Shown piece after piece: positions 26,030-36,300 of a DNA stretch of 38,672 bases. Within the stretch, counting starts at the first letter, position 1, and each line of letters begins with the position of its first letter. The notes below the pieces were generated by a model. It saw nothing but the letters and a program-made list of their open reading frames with translations, had not been told where the DNA came from and did no database searches. Made by a program: the position numbers and the translations under genes. Source of the DNA: Akkermansia muciniphila (GTDB taxonomy: Bacteria > Verrucomicrobiota > Verrucomicrobiia > Verrucomicrobiales > DEV007); the NCBI GenBank assembly GCA_945883495.1, contig CAMCXS010000056.1:1-38672 (forward strand), read 5' to 3'.

Positions 26030-26062
26030 CTCCAGGCGGCGGCCGTTACGAAAAGCGGTGCG

Positions 26063-28273
26063 TCAGCTCGAAGCTTGCGCTTGATCCAGCCAATCCGCCA
26101 GAAATTCGCCAATTCGTTCCGCCAAGACCCGGCGCTTCCCAGTGGCAAGCGTGACGCGGCCGCGCTCGCCGTCGATGAAAGCAACGGCGTTGGCATGCAA
26201 TGAGGCTCGCACTTCGATTCGTGGTGTCACCAATTCGTGATCGCCTATCCCGTGCTCCTCGCCCTCGCCGATCCGGCGTACCGCGAGGGGACCTCGGAAC
26301 GGAGCCATCAAAGCAAAGTGGCCAGGATGAAGCGTCGCGCCCGGGGCAACTCGGGCGATCTCGAGCGGATGGGAGCCAGCCCGGGCGGAGGATTCGAACC
26401 GGGCGGGGTTCTGAGTGGCGAGGGCGTCGCGGAATGAATCGGCATCGCGCGGCTCCGCCAAGATCAAGACTTCGCGTTTCCGCGGCGCTGCGATTTCGAG
26501 GAGGAGATGGCCGCTCGGCACCCAAGAGCCTTGCAAGTCTGCCAGGTTATCAGCGATCACAATTCCGTCTCGCGGGGCGCGCAGGGTGAGCGTTTCCACG
26601 TGAGTGCGCAACTCCTTGAGCCGTTGCTCCAGGGCGTCGAGGTGCTCACATTCGGCGCGGTAGGCTCCGGTGTTGCTTGTGGCGAGGAAAGCATCCCGCC
26701 GCATCCGGCTGCGAGCGGTGTCGATCTCCGCTTGCCGGAGTTTGGCGGTCTCCTCAACGTTGTGCAAAACGATCAAGGCGGCTCCTGCTTGAACGGATTG
26801 GCCGGGGTTCACCATGGCTTCAGCGAGGAATCCTGGGCAACTGGCCCGCACTTCGCCACCGCTCGTGGAGCGGATGACGGCCGGCGCGGAAATCTGGGAC
26901 TCCCAACCGGCAAGAAAAAGGACCGCAGCCATGCTGGCGGCGAGGGCGGTGAGGCGGCCAATCACTTTCCAAGGTGAAGAACCGTGGGCTCGGGAAGAGG
27001 AGATGAGTCCCAGCAGTCCGCCGCCTTGGTTGACCAATTGTGCTCCTCCGGCGAGGAGCGCCAAAGCCAAGCCGGCGCCGTGGAACAGCTGGGCGGCAGT
27101 GACGAGGAGGCCGGCCGATACGACAATGCGCCAGACGGCGGACGCCAAACCGTAGGCGGTGATGAGCCATCGGTTTTCGCCAGGCCAGAGCGGAGAGGAG
27201 GCGTCGCGGAAGCCGAGAACCCAGCGCTGCAGCAACCAGCTAACTATTTGCTGACCACGGGTGGCGAGATTGGGTTGACCTACGAGATCGGAGAACACGT
27301 AGTAGCCATCGAACCGCATCAGTGGATTCGCATTAAACAGCAACGTGGTCACCCCGGAGATGAGAATGACTTGGTGCAGAATGGCGCTGAGCATCGAGCC
27401 TGAGGAGAGTTGTCCCCAGGTGAGCGCGGCAAGGGCCGCCAGGAAAGCCTCCCCGTAAATTCCGGCGGCGGCCACTTGGATGCGCGACCATCGGGACGGA
27501 AACCGAAGGCTGGACGATGCATTTACATAACCCAGTGGCGTGACCAGCAAAAGGAAGGCGACTCCAATTTCTGGCACCTCGCCTCCGTGCCGCCGACAGA
27601 AGAGTCCGTGCCACATTTCGTGCCAGGCTTTGAGCAGGAGTGCGGCTGGGATGAGCGGCCAGAGATTGCCCACTTGGAACACGCCGGAGGTTTCCTCGGA
27701 AAAGCGGGCCCACTGGCTGGCCAGCGTCCAGGCCCCCGCGCCCACCAGAACGACCCAGAGCAGAAAAAACCATCGTCCCGTGAGCCAAGCCACGTGACGG
27801 GCCAGCCAAGCAAAAAAGGCGTCTGGATTTCCCAGCGGGATGCGCAAGCAGAGCAGATTTCCTGCTTTTCCAAGAAGCCGCGTGGCATCCGCCCGCTTGG
27901 CTTGGTCCCGGTCTACCCGGGCCGCGTGGCCCGCGTTCGCCGCTTCGATCAGTCCGGCGTCCGCCAGGGAGCGAAATAGGGAGACGGCTTCGCTCTCATG
28001 GAAGGAGCCGGATTGGCCCTGAGCGGAGGTCGGATCCGCAAAGCTGGACACGATCTCGCCCAGCGTGCGGGAGCCGTCTAGCGCGCGGGCGAAGCGGTAT
28101 TCGCGTTCCCCCAAACGGAAGAAGCGTCCGTGAAGGGGATCCTCCGCCAGAAAAGCCAGAGTTGGGCCGCTGTCCGGACGGAAACGGAGGTCGGTGCGCA
28201 ACCGGGGGCGGGCGGATTCCATTTCCCGGACGGCGAAGTCCGGGGATTGCAACGAGGATGGCGGCATGTTCAT
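26063..28273 (-). CDS. M50 site-2-type metalloprotease fused to HlyD-like adaptor domain
   Basis: A 736-residue membrane protein. An N-terminal soluble domain (about 25-115) has a PqqD-like cadence. The membrane part (about 160-450) carries HEMWHG (His218, Glu219, His222) inside a helix and NPLMRFDGYYVFSDL (Asp322), the HExxH and LDG-type motifs of M50 intramembrane zinc proteases; all metal-binding residues are present. After the last helix (about 440) comes a HlyD-like region (about 455-736): a lipoyl-like half (GFLAEAMVNPGQSVQAGAALIVL), a coiled-coil hairpin (LRQAEIDTARSRMRR to HLDALEQRLKELRTHVE), the second lipoyl half (LTLRAPRDGIVIADN) and a beta-barrel. M50-HlyD fusions of this plan occur beside peptide- or protein-export genes. 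It starts 3 bp after the stop of the GAF-HlyD gene; the start may be either of two Met codons at 28273 or 28267. Confidence 0.88.
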   Translation of the reverse strand: MNMPPSSLQSPDFAVREMESARPRLRTDLRFRPDSGPTLAFLAEDPLHGRFFRLGEREYRFARALDGSRTLGEIVSSFADPTSAQGQSGSFHESEAVSLFRSLADAGLIEAANAGHAARVDRDQAKRADATRLLGKAGNLLCLRIPLGNPDAFFAWLARHVAWLTGRWFFLLWVVLVGAGAWTLASQWARFSEETSGVFQVGNLWPLIPAALLLKAWHEMWHGLFCRRHGGEVPEIGVAFLLLVTPLGYVNASSSLRFPSRWSRIQVAAAGIYGEAFLAALAALTWGQLSSGSMLSAILHQVILISGVTTLLFNANPLMRFDGYYVFSDLVGQPNLATRGQQIVSWLLQRWVLGFRDASSPLWPGENRWLITAYGLASAVWRIVVSAGLLVTAAQLFHGAGLALALLAGGAQLVNQGGGLLGLISSSRAHGSSPWKVIGRLTALAASMAAVLFLAGWESQISAPAVIRSTSGGEVRASCPGFLAEAMVNPGQSVQAGAALIVLHNVEETAKLRQAEIDTARSRMRRDAFLATSNTGAYRAECEHLDALEQRLKELRTHVETLTLRAPRDGIVIADNLADLQGSWVPSGHLLLEIAAPRKREVLILAEPRDADSFRDALATQNPARFESSARAGSHPLEIARVAPGATLHPGHFALMAPFRGPLAVRRIGEGEEHGIGDHELVTPRIEVRASLHANAVAFIDGERGRVTLATGKRRVLAERIGEFLADWLDQAQASS

Positions 28274-28276
28274 GGC

Positions 28277-30196
28277 TTACCAAGTGGCTTGGCGAATCGC
28301 CATCCACGGAGACCGCAACCATCTCCAGATCAGCGGACGCTGAGGCCCTTGGAGCCGTGCTTTGCCTTTCAGTCCGGGGCGGAGAACGCCCTCCGGATTC
28401 GGGAGTTCCGTTTCGGAAAGAATCACATTCTGGCCCTCTCGGGCTTCCGAGCGCGGGGCGATGCGGCTCACCCGTCCGTGAAAGGTTTCCCCGGGGAAGC
28501 TTTCCAGTGAGATTTCGACGGGGGCTCCTTCGCGCAGCAGAGCCACATCGGTCGGAGCGGCGCTCAGTTGCACAAGCAAATGGTCGAGCGGGCCGATCTC
28601 GAACAGGGCATCCCCCAGCCGCAAGGGCGCGCCTTCCGAACGCTCCAGATCGCCCCGGAGGACAATGCCGTCGATGGGGGCTTTCACGGCCAAGTGATTG
28701 TTCCGGTACGTTAGGACGGCGATCTCCTGCGCCAGGGATTCCGCTTCCAATTCCGCCATGCGCGCCTCGGCGATCTTGCCGGCGGCCAGGGTCAGGTCGG
28801 CTTCGGCCAGGGCTTTGGCCCGCTGCGCCACGGCGTCGGCCAGCTTCCAGCGGATTTCGCGCCCGTCCAACTCGGCGAGCAATTGCCCTGCTTTGACGGT
28901 CTCTCCGGTTTTGACCAGAGAGCGTTCCAGGATGCCGTCGAATGGAGCGGCCACCACGCGGCGCACGACTGGTTCGAGTTCGCACGTGGTTGCCACTGGC
29001 AAAGGGGCTGGCGCCACCATGATCAGCGCGGCAATCCCGGCGGCGACGCTAGCGAAGCGCCTCTGGTTGGCGGTGGCGCGTCGCCAAACGCGGATCACCG
29101 TGCCGCGGGTCGGTCCCGGCTTGGCGGCGCGCAGGAGGGGGAGGAAGGCCGCGACTTCTGGTCCGGCAGCGTTGATGAGGGCTTCGATCCGGTTGGCGTC
29201 TGGCAGCGGCTGCTTCCAGAGGAAAATCCAACCACCGCGCTGGGTGCCGTCCGGTTCTTCCAGAGGTGCGATAAGTCCGTGGGCCGGACCGAACCACTCC
29301 CGCAGGCTTTGGATGGTCACGTCTTCGTCCACCCCGCTCTCGGGGGCGGGGCCAAGGACGCGGGGCTGGCTTTGGCGCATCACTCCGTCGATGCTGGCCT
29401 GGAGAACGGCGCGTCCGGCGGTTTGGCCTTCGGCGTTCGGGTTCCAGCCGGAAACGGAAACTAAGCGAGTCTGCCCCCGCCTCCGCACGGCCAAGGCGAC
29501 CAAGTCACAGCCAAAGGTGTCCCGCAGATGATTGGCCAGATCACGGGTGCACTCTAGGAAATCGCTGCCCTTTGAAGCGGCGGCGAACAGCTCCGTCAGC
29601 GCGGCCGCGCGCCGGAAGAGCGAGCGCTCTTGAGCGGCCTCGAGGCGCACGGTCTGGAGGGTGGCCAGTTGGGCGGCGATGGGAAGCAGCAGGCTGGCGG
29701 ATATCCGGGGGCTCTGGGACTGCATGGAGGCTTGGCAGATCGCTCCAAGAATCTGTCCGCGGCTGATCACCGGGTAGGCCAGAGCGGTGGCTGGCTGCCG
29801 GAACAAAGGAAACCCTACGGTCGCCTGGGTGCCGGTCTTGGCGGCGAGGAGCGCCGCTTGCAGCGCGGCTCTTTCCATGGATTCCACCATGTCCCCCAGG
29901 AGCTTCCGGCCGTCGTCCTCGGCGGTGGAGCTGTCCTCAATGACCGGTTCCCCAGCGGAGCCCGGCGCGCCGGGAGCCTGAAAGCGAACGTGGAACCATC
30001 CCATGCCGCCAAACTGTTGGCGGAACGTCCGCAGGACCGTGGCCACGAGGGTTTCCGGTGGGCATGCGGCTAGATTCGCCAGTAACCGCGCGGAAATGAT
30101 GGTGCCGTCTGGTGCCCCGGGGGCTTGGAGGCCAGCATCGTTGGGATCAAGTCGGAGCGGGAGCGGAGAAGGCACGGCGGGTATGAATTTAAGCAT
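28277..30196 (-). CDS. GAF-domain protein fused to HlyD-type membrane fusion adaptor
   Basis: A 639-residue protein. The first about 360 residues are cytosolic: a region at 45-180 that resembles a degenerate GAF domain (ATVGFPLFRQPATALAYPVISRGQILGAICQ) and a second GAF-like unit at about 195-355 (FGCDLVALAVRRRGQTRLVSVSGW). One transmembrane helix follows (RFASVAAGIAALIMVAPAPL, about 380-399), then a periplasmic HlyD-like adaptor (about 405-639) with lipoyl halves APFDGILERSLVKTGETVKAG and VKAPIDGIVLRGDLERSEGAP around a helical hairpin (460-500), and a beta-barrel. A sensor domain on an exporter adaptor is unusual. It is the first gene of the leftward unit and is divergent from the giant repeat gene. 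The ATG at 30196 has no visible Shine-Dalgarno sequence. Confidence 0.87.
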   Translation of the reverse strand: MLKFIPAVPSPLPLRLDPNDAGLQAPGAPDGTIISARLLANLAACPPETLVATVLRTFRQQFGGMGWFHVRFQAPGAPGSAGEPVIEDSSTAEDDGRKLLGDMVESMERAALQAALLAAKTGTQATVGFPLFRQPATALAYPVISRGQILGAICQASMQSQSPRISASLLLPIAAQLATLQTVRLEAAQERSLFRRAAALTELFAAASKGSDFLECTRDLANHLRDTFGCDLVALAVRRRGQTRLVSVSGWNPNAEGQTAGRAVLQASIDGVMRQSQPRVLGPAPESGVDEDVTIQSLREWFGPAHGLIAPLEEPDGTQRGGWIFLWKQPLPDANRIEALINAAGPEVAAFLPLLRAAKPGPTRGTVIRVWRRATANQRRFASVAAGIAALIMVAPAPLPVATTCELEPVVRRVVAAPFDGILERSLVKTGETVKAGQLLAELDGREIRWKLADAVAQRAKALAEADLTLAAGKIAEARMAELEAESLAQEIAVLTYRNNHLAVKAPIDGIVLRGDLERSEGAPLRLGDALFEIGPLDHLLVQLSAAPTDVALLREGAPVEISLESFPGETFHGRVSRIAPRSEAREGQNVILSETELPNPEGVLRPGLKGKARLQGPQRPLIWRWLRSPWMAIRQATW

Positions 30197-30300
30197 TAAG
30201 TATAATTATGCAAATGATTAAGAAGATTTGATAATTTAGGCAATTTAGTAATTGAAATAGCCGTAATTATGCGAAAAACTATGCGCTCATACCTCAGCTC
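30197..30300. promoter_or_regulatory. AT-rich divergent promoter region of the exporter unit and giant gene
   Basis: This 104-bp gap is only about 30 per cent GC, in strong contrast to its surroundings. It contains a perfect TATAAT (30201-30206, plus strand), TTGAAA (30252-30257), and the nonamer TAATTATGC twice in direct orientation (30203-30211 and 30264-30272, 61 bp or close to six helical turns apart). Both divergent genes must be transcribed from here. I cannot choose the promoter pair by eye; the spaced repeats look like operator sites for a shared regulator or sites for an AT-binding nucleoid protein. Confidence 0.6.
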
Positions 30301-33300
30301 ATGAATGATTCCGCAGCTCCTTCCCCTGCTCGCAAAGCTCCCGTGGCCTTCGAGGCCCTAGAGGCGAGAGTTCTCTTCGATGGCTCTCCAGATGCTCCGG
30401 TTGCCGATGTTCAGGTCTCCGTGGTCGAGGAGGAGTTTATCAATGAGGATGTGACCTTTGCCGTCACTTTCGACAACACTGGGGCCACGGAGGGATATGC
30501 GCCTTACGTCGATTTCATCGCTCCAGCGGCTTTAGAGATCGGAAGTGCGACCACCTTTGGCGCCAGCGCGACCAATCCTTCCGGCAGCGCGGTGATTCCC
30601 ATCGGCCGGATCGCGGCGGATGGCCAGTTGGTGGATATCACCACGGGCGTGCCGGTGGATCATCCAATGTATGCCGGCGCCAGCGATGGCGGAACCTATG
30701 GCCGAGCTGGATCCGGGACGGCTCCAGTTCTCTACGACGTCGCGGGAAATCCAAATCTCGTGGGCATGCATGTCTATTCGGCGCAATTGCCATTTGGGAG
30801 CTACACACCCGGCAATCCCGCGGCCACGGTCTATTTCACGGGCAGTCTGGATAAGGACAACGGCATCCTTCCTCATCAGGAGGTAGTGACGTATGCAGTC
30901 GGCGGCTTCGCCTATGGAGCGGACGCGCTGCACAATCCCGTGTCCGATGTGCCGGTCGCCTCGAACATGACGTCGGCCGGGGTGATGCCGTTGGTGATCG
31001 ATCTCGTGAAAACGGCAGTGGTCCCGGAAGAGGACGGGATTTACACCGGGGAAAACGTATCAGGCCCGAACCATCCCATCACCTACCGGTTGACCGTGAA
31101 CCTGGCGGAGGGGGAAGAAGTGACGAACTTGGTGATCCGTGATCTGCTTCCCGATGATCTGGCCTACACGGGCAACCTCGCCGTGACCTTTGGAAGCGGC
31201 ACGAGTGGCTCCCGGAGTTATGTGGTCCAAGCGGAACCGGAGTTAAACACGGACGGGCTCACCGCAGTAGATCCGGCGGATGATGAGCTGCGGATCGTGG
31301 TCGATCGGATTATTGGTCAAGGCGGAGGTGATATCGTCGTGACCTACACCACGTTTGTGCCTTACCGGGAAGTGTCCGGTGCCTTGGTGGTTGAAGCCGT
31401 GAGCGGTGAAGAAGGAGATCTCGATGCGGACGAATATAACGATGCCTCCGTCACCGCTACCTATGATGCAGATGGCGCGGGCTTGGCTTTGCCTTATTTG
31501 ATTGGAGATCATGAAGGTCCGATGCAGCCGGGCACGGCGTATCGTTCCTTCAATTCGGACACAGACTACCGTATTGAAGAGCATTCGATCGCGATTCAGA
31601 AGGGAGTGGACTTCGCTCCCGGAGGAGATCGCGCTGCCACCGGGGTTTCTCAGGGAGATGTCTTGGAGTACCGGATGAACTTCCAAATCTCCGACTATTT
31701 CGCTTTTGACCAAGTGGTGATTGACGACTTGCTCGGCGATGGACAGGAGTTCCTTCCCGGTGACGGCCGGATTGGGTTTAACGTGGATGCGTTGGAGAGC
31801 TTGCCGCAGCTGACCTTCACCATGCATGGGACTGCGGTTACGCTCGCCTTCGACTCTGCGAATTTCGAGGCGGTGGAGAATGCCAATGGGACAACTTCGA
31901 TCCGCTTCAACGTCTATCAACAATTGGTCGATTCCGGGTTCATTGCCGCCGGAGCACCGCTGCTAGGAGGTTTAGTGGAGACCACTGGAACCGCCCCAAC
32001 CGCGCTGAGTCCAGGGAACTTCAACGGCGGGCCGACCACTGGCACGGTGACCTTCCGGGCCAAAGTCCGGGATGCCTACGAGAGCGACTTCATCACCGAT
32101 CCCCGGATCAACCAAGGGGATGTCCTGCGCAACACCGTTTCGATCACCGGCCGCAACCTGGATATTGAGACTTTTGCGCCATTGACCGATGTCACCGACG
32201 GCAGTGCCGCATCGGTGACCGTCCCCGTCGGCCGGGTGACAAAGGAGCTGCATTCCGTGACTCACTCGGGAACCATCATTCCCGCGACTGGATTGACTGA
32301 GGGGCGTCAGGTGGTGCCTGGAGACGTGGTGACTTGGCGATTGACCTATGTCTTGCCCATCTCGGAGTTCGAGGCATTGACGGTAACGGATTTCCTGCCG
32401 ATGCCAGTCTTCGACGTGAGCCAAGTGGATACCACGCAAGTTTATGCCTGGAATCCCGCGACGTACAACGTCGCTGGCCGCATCAGTTTTGGACCGGGTG
32501 ACACCTTTTTCGGGGCGAGTGGAGCGAGCGCGACCGGAGATGGGGGGCTTGATGATACATTCGGCTATCTCACGCCAGCCACGCCGACGATCACTCTGGA
32601 TCCGGCCTACAACAGTTTCACGATTCATTTCGGCGATTACATTATTCCGGCTACCGTTGATCCCGTCGCCACCACAATCGAGATCTATGTATCGACGGTG
32701 ATCCAGGATGGTCTGTATGCGGATGGACTGCTCTTCACCAACCAAGTTGAGGTCCGGGAGCAGAACTCCAATGTCGTCTCCGTCGCGTCGAATCAGATCG
32801 CGCAGATTGATATCACGGTTCCCGATCTCCAAATCACCAAAGGCGTCGTAGCCGCGTCATCGCCGAATAGCGGTAGCTTCACTGCGATCACCGGACCGGC
32901 GGGAGTCACGTTCAACGCACCCGGAAGCGCGTCCGCTTTCTCGGGCACGGTGAATTCAGATGGCTTGGCCACGCGCCGAATCGATGCCGATCTCAACAAT
33001 TTGGATGCTGGAGATATCGTTACGTTTGCGATCTCCTTGGAAAACTTTGGTGACGGGGCGTTTGGTGCGTATGACGTACGGATTAGCGATACGCTTCCCG
33101 CTGGATTCGTGACTCCGGGGGCCCCTGGAGCGGTGCCGCTGAACCTGCGGGTCACCGATGGCACGGGCGCTGCCTTAGCCTACACGATCTTGGGAGGTGG
33201 AACGGACGCGGATTTTTTCCTCAGCGGTTTGGAGCTGACGGACCCGTCGTCGACTCAAGGCAGCATTGGCAGGTTTGACGCATCCAGTGGCGGGAACGTG

Positions 33301-36300
33301 GTGATCATCGCCTATGATCTGGTTCTCGCGGACGCGGTGGAGGCAGCATCGGCCCAGACCAATACCGCTGCGTTGGAGAACTATTCTTACCGCGAAGGCG
33401 GAGATGATTACTCTACCGCCGCGGACCGCGACACCGCGACCGTAAATGTGCTGCAGCCCAGCATCACGAAGACGGTCGTGGATACAAGCCACGACGATAC
33501 AGGGAACGTGGATCTCGCGGGCGGAGGTGGTGCTGATCAGGTGGCGGTGGGCGAAGTGGTGACCTATGAGGTGACGGTGACCGTGCCGGAGGGACAGCTG
33601 ACGAACTTGCGGCTCCGGGACACGTTGCAGTCCGGTTTGGCGTTCTTGGCTCTCGACAGTGTGACCGCATCATCGGGGCTCAGTTCGGCGTTAGGTGCCT
33701 GGAGTTCCGTGGTCGGCATTGTCAGCGGCGGGACGGCGGGCAGCGCGAATCAGGGGACCGTGCTCGAACTAGGCTTCGGAACCACACCTGGGCTTGGAAA
33801 TGTGACGAACTCCAACCGGGATAACACCGTCACGGAGACAATCACCATTCGCTATCGGGCAGTCGTCACCAACGTTAACACCAATGACCGGGGGGACGTT
33901 CTGGACAACACGGCCACAGTCACCTGGCAAGTGGGAGGCACGGACCAGACTCGTTCCGCAGGCGATTCGGTGACCGTCGTCGAACCGCGGATTACCTTGG
34001 CGAAGGACGCATCCGTGACATCGGTGGAAGGAGATGATTTGGTCACCTACACGATTGTAGTCAGAAACCTCAATCAGACGAATGTTTCCGAAGCCTACGA
34101 CCTGGTACTGGAGGATTTGTTGCCAAATGGCGTTTCTTATGTTGGAGGGCTGACTCACGTGGCGGGTGTAGCGCCGAATGCAGGCAGTCTTCTCTTCGAT
34201 CCGTCCGCCGGAACGGATGGGGCGGTCCGGGCGGTGTTCGACCGGCTAGCGCGTGGGCAGTCCAGCACGTTGAGTTTTCAGGTGCGCGTCGATAATGGGC
34301 TGAACATCGGCACCGTGGTGCGAAACACCGCCACGGTAACCTTTACCAGTCTGCCGGGGACGCCTTCCTCCAGCACGCCACACAACGCCTTTGGCGCCGA
34401 GCGAACCGGTGATTCTACCGGAATTGGCGGCACCGCCAATGACTACCGGGTCAGCGACCCGGCTGAATTCACCATCGTCAGTCCTGTGTCGTTGTCCAAG
34501 GTGGTCGTCGATACCTCGGAAGATCACACGAGCGCTGATGCCACGTCCTCCGGAACCGTGCGCGCGGCCATCGGCGAGGTGGTGCGCTTTGCGGTCACAT
34601 TTGAAGTTCCCCAGGCGAACAATCCCTCGGTTCAGTTGGTGGATACCTTGGATTCGCGCCTCGTTTGGCTCGACCCAGCCAATGTTCAGATTCGCTTCGA
34701 TGGGTTTGACTCCAGCGGGAGCACGCTTGGGGTGGGGGGAGATCTCGTTGGAGCCAATGGGACAACCATCACTTTGGACTCGTCCCGAATCTCCTTCGAT
34801 TCGGCCAACAACCGGGTCACATTCAATCTGGGCGACATTCTCAATACAGAATTAGATACCTCCGCCGCCGAAACCGTCACCATCCTTTATAACGCGGTGA
34901 TTCGTAACGCCGCTCCGGTGGACCGGGGGGATGTTTTGGTGAATAGCGCGCAGTTGCGGGCCAACGGTGCCAACCTCGGCAGCCCGTTGACAACGTCTGT
35001 GACCGTAGTGGAACCGGTGCTCACGGTTACGAAGACGGATAACGGAGTCAATACAGCCGATGCTGGCGATCTTATTAATTACCGCCTTCTGGTCAACGCA
35101 TCCAACGCGACGAATACCGCAGCAGCGTTTGATTTGGTGCTCTCCGACTCGGTCCCAGATGGCCTGGAGATCGTGACCGGATCCCTTGCGTTCAGTGGCC
35201 TTCCCGCCTATGTCAGCGGCTCCAGCGTGGGCTTTACGGGGCAAAATATCACGGCGACCGTCAACGAACTTCGCCCAGGCGATTCGTTTGAAGTTCTCTT
35301 CCAAGTGCGCGTCCGGGACAGCGGACCGCATCTCCTCCAAGCCGGGGAGCGAATTCAGAACACGGCCCAGTTGACATTCTCATCGCTCCCAGACGATGGC
35401 ACGGACAACGGTGTGTCCGGGAATGCGACGGGCAGCGAGTCTGGTGCACCTGGAAGTGCCAGTGGAGAGCGGAGCTACAACGCTTCCGGAAGCGACTCCT
35501 TTGATGCTCCCGTTCCGGTATTCCGCAAGGTGCTGGGAGATCCATCTGACACCACATACACCATCGGTGAAACGGTGGAATACGTTATGACGGTGACGAT
35601 ACCGGAAGGACGCACTGGGGGGCCGGAGGCGTATATCTTCGATACCGTGGATGCCGGATTCAGCTTTGTGTCTGGATCCTTGACGGTGACGGTCGGCGCC
35701 GGCATCACCGTCGGCACGACGGGGGCACTCGATGAAGCCAATAGCAGCTTCTTCACTCGCTTGGATGGAGGTGCGAACGCCACCGAGAGCCTCCGCTTTG
35801 ACTTTGGCCATCTGGATCTCAACAACGGCTCCGCCGGGAGTGGGCTGGCGTCTCAGACGGTGGAGATCCGATACCGGCTTTCCGTAGATAACATACTGGC
35901 CAACCAAGCGGCCCAGACGCGCAACAACGTTGCGGACTTTTACTACACGGATGACGATGGCTCGACGCGCAACTTGGCGAGTGATGCCAGTGGCGATACG
36001 GACACCCGCGTCACGATCGTGGAACCCGTCGTTGCGGTCGGCAAGCAGATTGCCAGCATTGCGGCTTACCCAGACGCCGGGGATACGGTGCAGTACGAAC
36101 TCGTCATCCAGCACACGGGAACGGCGCATCCGAATAATGTCACGGCTTATGACGTTACGGTCCGGGATGTACTGCCGGCCAATCTCACCTTGGAGACCGC
36201 TTCCTTCACGGCAACGTTGAACGGAACGACGAATGTCAGTTCCTGGTTCACGGTGACTGCCACTGGGCTTGAGGCGATCCCGGGCGCGATCGATCTGAGT

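Noticed and set aside
30281-30283. ATG 30281 as start of the giant gene
   Set aside because: It is not in frame with the long open reading frame.
35380-36129. Minus-strand open frame of 249 codons inside the giant gene
   Set aside because: Antisense of the DUF11 repeats; similar shadow frames recur with the repeat period.
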